From Sphingomicrobium sp. (lineage in GTDB: Bacteria; Pseudomonadota; Alphaproteobacteria; Sphingomonadales; Sphingomonadaceae), in NCBI GenBank assembly GCA_036563485.1, contig DATCMI010000001.1:62001-126000 (forward strand): a DNA stretch of 64,000 nt, given 5' to 3'. Shown here one piece after another: positions 63,640 through 64,000 of the stretch. Under the pieces are notes generated by a model. It saw only the letters and a program-made list of their open reading frames with translations. It was not told the origin of the DNA and made no database searches. Positions within the stretch are counted from its first letter, which is position 1. Every line of letters begins with the position of its first letter. Both the position numbers and the translations under genes were made by a program.

Positions 63640-64000
63640 TCATCGGATTACGGCGTGCCGCATAGCCCTCAGGTCCCCGCTTGAAGCGCGAGAGGGGGCG
63701 GATCGTTCGTCTGAACGCTGCAACACGAGCACGAGACAGTAGCAGAAGATCACGGAAAGCGCGGTCGTTCGCAACGGGTAGTCTACGAGGCTGTGAATCA
63801 GCATGGCGGCTGTCGCGATGCTCCCCGCTCGAGCCACGATCGGGCCGCTTGTCCATGCGCGCCAGGTATGAAAGCCCCACCAGGCGATAAATCCCGCAAC
63901 TAACACAAGGGCGAGAAGACCACCCTCCACGAACATTTCAATGAAATCGTTATGAGCGTGGTTCACGTAAGTGCTTGAAACGAACTGAGGTTGCTCCTCA
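63640..64000 (-). CDS. O-antigen ligase/polymerase-like protein, 3' part (cut by window end)
   Basis: The last 120 or so residues of a membrane protein. The frame is open to the window edge, so the 5' part lies outside. It has NHAHNDFIEMFVEGG, like the 45019 product, then two hydrophobic segments with HSLVDYPLRTTALSV. This is the same family signature of Wzy/WaaL-like proteins. The third such protein in the locus. Confidence 0.85.
   Translation of the reverse strand, partial: EEQPQFVSSTYVNHAHNDFIEMFVEGGLLALVLVAGFIAWWGFHTWRAWTSGPIVARAGSIATAAMLIHSLVDYPLRTTALSVIFCYCLVLVLQRSDERSAPSRASSGDLRAMRHAVIR

Overview
The window looks like a chromosomal piece of a high-GC alphaproteobacterium, most likely from the Sphingomonadaceae/Sphingomonadales. 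I infer this from several things: the GTTC-N7-GTTC LexA box in front of recA, the trigger factor with a long Lys/Ala-rich tail, the gatCAB operon, a MutL that carries the endonuclease motif, the many TonB-free secreted peptidases, and the exopolysaccharide locus. No phage, plasmid, insertion sequence or CRISPR array was seen.

Layout. 0.1-13 kb holds housekeeping and accessory metabolism: an EF-G-like GTPase with an altered catalytic centre, a HAD hydrolase, a dicarboxylate symporter, a methyltransferase coupled to a Tat-exported M24 peptidase, a Bcr/CflA-type efflux pump, recA with its SOS box and a divergent 43-residue microprotein, an amidohydrolase, and a DPP-IV-like peptidase. 13-25 kb holds clpP, a GT2 glycosyltransferase, tig, tRNA-Leu(TAG), a lipoprotein/M48 protease/lipoprotein operon, a PafA-type phosphatase and gatCAB. 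25-35 kb holds DUF4402 and DUF3089 proteins, ruvX, pyrB, a ParA/ribbon-helix-helix/SPOR operon, serB, miaA and a divergent ketol-acid reductoisomerase. 34.7-43 kb holds the mutL-crcB-ppa operon, divergent from mreB-mreC-mreD-mrdA-rodA (rod-shape and elongation machinery), and then tRNA-Lys(CTT).

From 43.2 kb the character changes. About 1.8 kb without an intact gene carries fragments of a PilZ-domain gene and a DUF5654-like gene. A Wzx/Wzy-dependent exopolysaccharide locus follows and runs to the window end. It has a ligase/polymerase with a C-terminal extension, a Wza-like exporter, a fused Wzc-type tyrosine autokinase, a WecG/TagA glycosyltransferase, a second polymerase, a Wzx-like flippase, a GT2 transferase, a polyprenyl-phosphate sugar transferase, GalE, and a third ligase/polymerase cut by the window edge. 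Mixed among them are less expected genes: a protein with a ParB/Srx-like C-terminal domain, a secreted M48 protease with a PDZ domain, a membrane-anchored J-domain protein and several small exported proteins.

How the genes work together. The mre-mrd operon and the two SPOR proteins serve the cell wall. MutL and RecA serve genome maintenance. CrcB next to pyrophosphatase suggests linked fluoride tolerance. The right 19 kb should make, flip, polymerise and export one surface polysaccharide, with the initiating transferase and the exporter/kinase pair both present. Start codons were chosen from Shine-Dalgarno sequences, stop-start overlaps and signal peptides, so several differ from the longest open frame.
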